64,000 nt of DNA from Kangiella spongicola (GTDB lineage: Bacteria > Pseudomonadota > Gammaproteobacteria > Enterobacterales > Kangiellaceae): the NCBI RefSeq assembly GCF_003194565.2, contig NZ_QICH01000002.1, forward strand, positions 124,001 through 188,000, in the 5' to 3' direction. The notes beneath the pieces were generated by a model. It was not told where the DNA came from, made no database searches, and saw only the letters and a program-made list of their open reading frames with translations. The translations under genes were made by a program, and so were the position numbers. Below, piece after piece: positions 63,579 through 64,000 of the stretch. Numbering within the stretch: the stretch's first letter is position 1; each line of letters opens with the position of its first letter.

Positions 63579-63607
63579 ATTAAAACCTGATTTTAGGACT
63601 GTGTCAA
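63579..63607 (-). promoter_or_regulatory. Predicted his operon promoter
   Basis: Minus-strand TTGACA (63602-63607, consensus), 17-bp spacer, TTTAAT (63579-63584). It sits between the ispD stop and leader peptide 1 and would start transcription near 63572. Confidence 0.8.
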
Positions 63608-63651
63608 TAAAGGGATATATCCAATTGGTTATATAACGCCCACTGGATAGG

Positions 63652-64000
63652 CTAGTCGATGCCATGGCTTAGCCAAATTGAGGCTAGCAACAAGTCTTCC
63701 TGCTCGGTAATTTTAAGGTTTTTCCTAGAGCCAATGACTAATGAAGGGTGATAACCCGCGAACTCCATGGCTGATGCCTCATCCGTGATCGTTTGCCCTT
63801 CATTTAAGGCACTATCAATAGCATGACTTAACGTCCTTAGCGGGAAGAACTGTGGCGTTTGAGCTAACCAAACGGTTTCCCTATCAATCGTTTTCTCAAT
63901 AGTTTGGCGCTTATTCGCTTGCTTGATGGTATCGATTGCGCCAACCGCAAGAATAGCACCATCCGGTGAGGTTTCTCTACTAGTAATTAAGTTATCAATA
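63652..64000 (-). CDS. ispD: 2-C-methyl-D-erythritol 4-phosphate cytidylyltransferase, C-terminal part
   Basis: A frame open from the window edge to TAG at 63652-63654, about 115 residues; the start lies outside. It reads AVGAIDTIKQANKRQTIEKT, VWLAQTPQFFPLRTLSHAID, ITDEASAMEFAGYHPSLVIG and a KITEQEDLLLASIWL end, the C-terminal half of IspD. IspD activates MEP with CTP, two steps before IspF. In relatives ispD and ispF are adjacent; here they are about 7.5 kb apart with the his operon between. Confidence 0.93.
   Translation of the reverse strand, partial: IDNLITSRETSPDGAILAVGAIDTIKQANKRQTIEKTIDRETVWLAQTPQFFPLRTLSHAIDSALNEGQTITDEASAMEFAGYHPSLVIGSRKNLKITEQEDLLLASIWLSHGID

Noticed and set aside
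1-64000. CRISPR arrays, insertion sequences, prophage or integrase genes
   Set aside because: No regularly spaced repeats, transposase, integrase or phage structural motifs were seen; the tRNA-Asn is not followed by an integrase gene or by a partial tRNA copy that I could detect.

Overview
This window looks like a chromosomal segment of a moderately AT-rich gammaproteobacterium. The linkage groups are typical of that class: gyrA-serC-hisC-cmk-rpsA-ihfB-lapA-lapB-pyrF, trpS-scpA-scpB-rluB, ispF-truD-surE-pcm-yqaA-nlpD, and rnm-yciO beside yciB-yciI-bolA. A Kangiella-like or other marine lineage is my best guess, supported by a probable rhombosortase and a PdsS/PdsR-like sensor pair, but the sequence alone does not prove it. 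I see no CRISPR array, insertion sequence or prophage.

Region by region. Bases 1-6.4 kb (minus strand) hold the end of a surface-polysaccharide locus: mlaC-like and rfaH, then a leader with an RfaH-recruiting ops element, then cysQ, a large SLBB/Wza-like export protein and a Wzi-like outer-membrane protein. uvrB, an aminotransferase gene and tRNA-Asn follow. Bases 10.1-14.7 kb are accessory: an RHS-like lipoprotein, a small HTH regulator, and two tandem paralogous copies of an unrecognised three-gene cassette (52-aa peptide, 197-aa multi-spanning membrane protein, 129/130-aa single-span protein). In each cassette the last two genes overlap by 107 bp, and a perfect 38-bp palindrome lies between the copies. 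Bases 14.7-26.1 kb are housekeeping (rhombosortase-like, comEA-like, pyrF, lapBA, ihfB, rpsA, cmk, hisC, serC, gyrA). Bases 26.3-29 kb carry mtaD-ubiG-gph. Bases 29-34.8 kb carry a GAF/PAS/GGDEF/EAL protein and a histidine kinase/response regulator pair. Bases 34.9-44.1 kb hold yciK, convergent ppx/ppk1, rluB, a receiver protein, scpB, scpA and trpS. Bases 44.3-51.5 kb mix small accessory genes (DUF1428-like, lipoproteins, an S9 peptidase) with the yci/rnm/bolA group.

The right end (51.5-64 kb, minus strand) is the most unusual conserved region. A complete, tightly overlapping histidine operon, hisG-hisC/HAD-hisB-hisH-hisF-hisA/IE-hisD, sits between ispD and ispF, which are neighbours in many related genomes. 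It contains two uncommon fusions: HisC joined to a HAD hydrolase that probably supplies histidinol-phosphatase, and HisA joined to HisI and HisE. Upstream of hisG are two successive His-rich leader peptides, each followed by its own intrinsic terminator, which reads as a tandem attenuator. nlpD is not followed by rpoS here.

The strongest candidates for undescribed biology are the duplicated peptide/membrane cassette and the double his attenuator. The ops element just downstream of rfaH itself is the clearest regulatory link in the window. All alignments and counts were made by eye.
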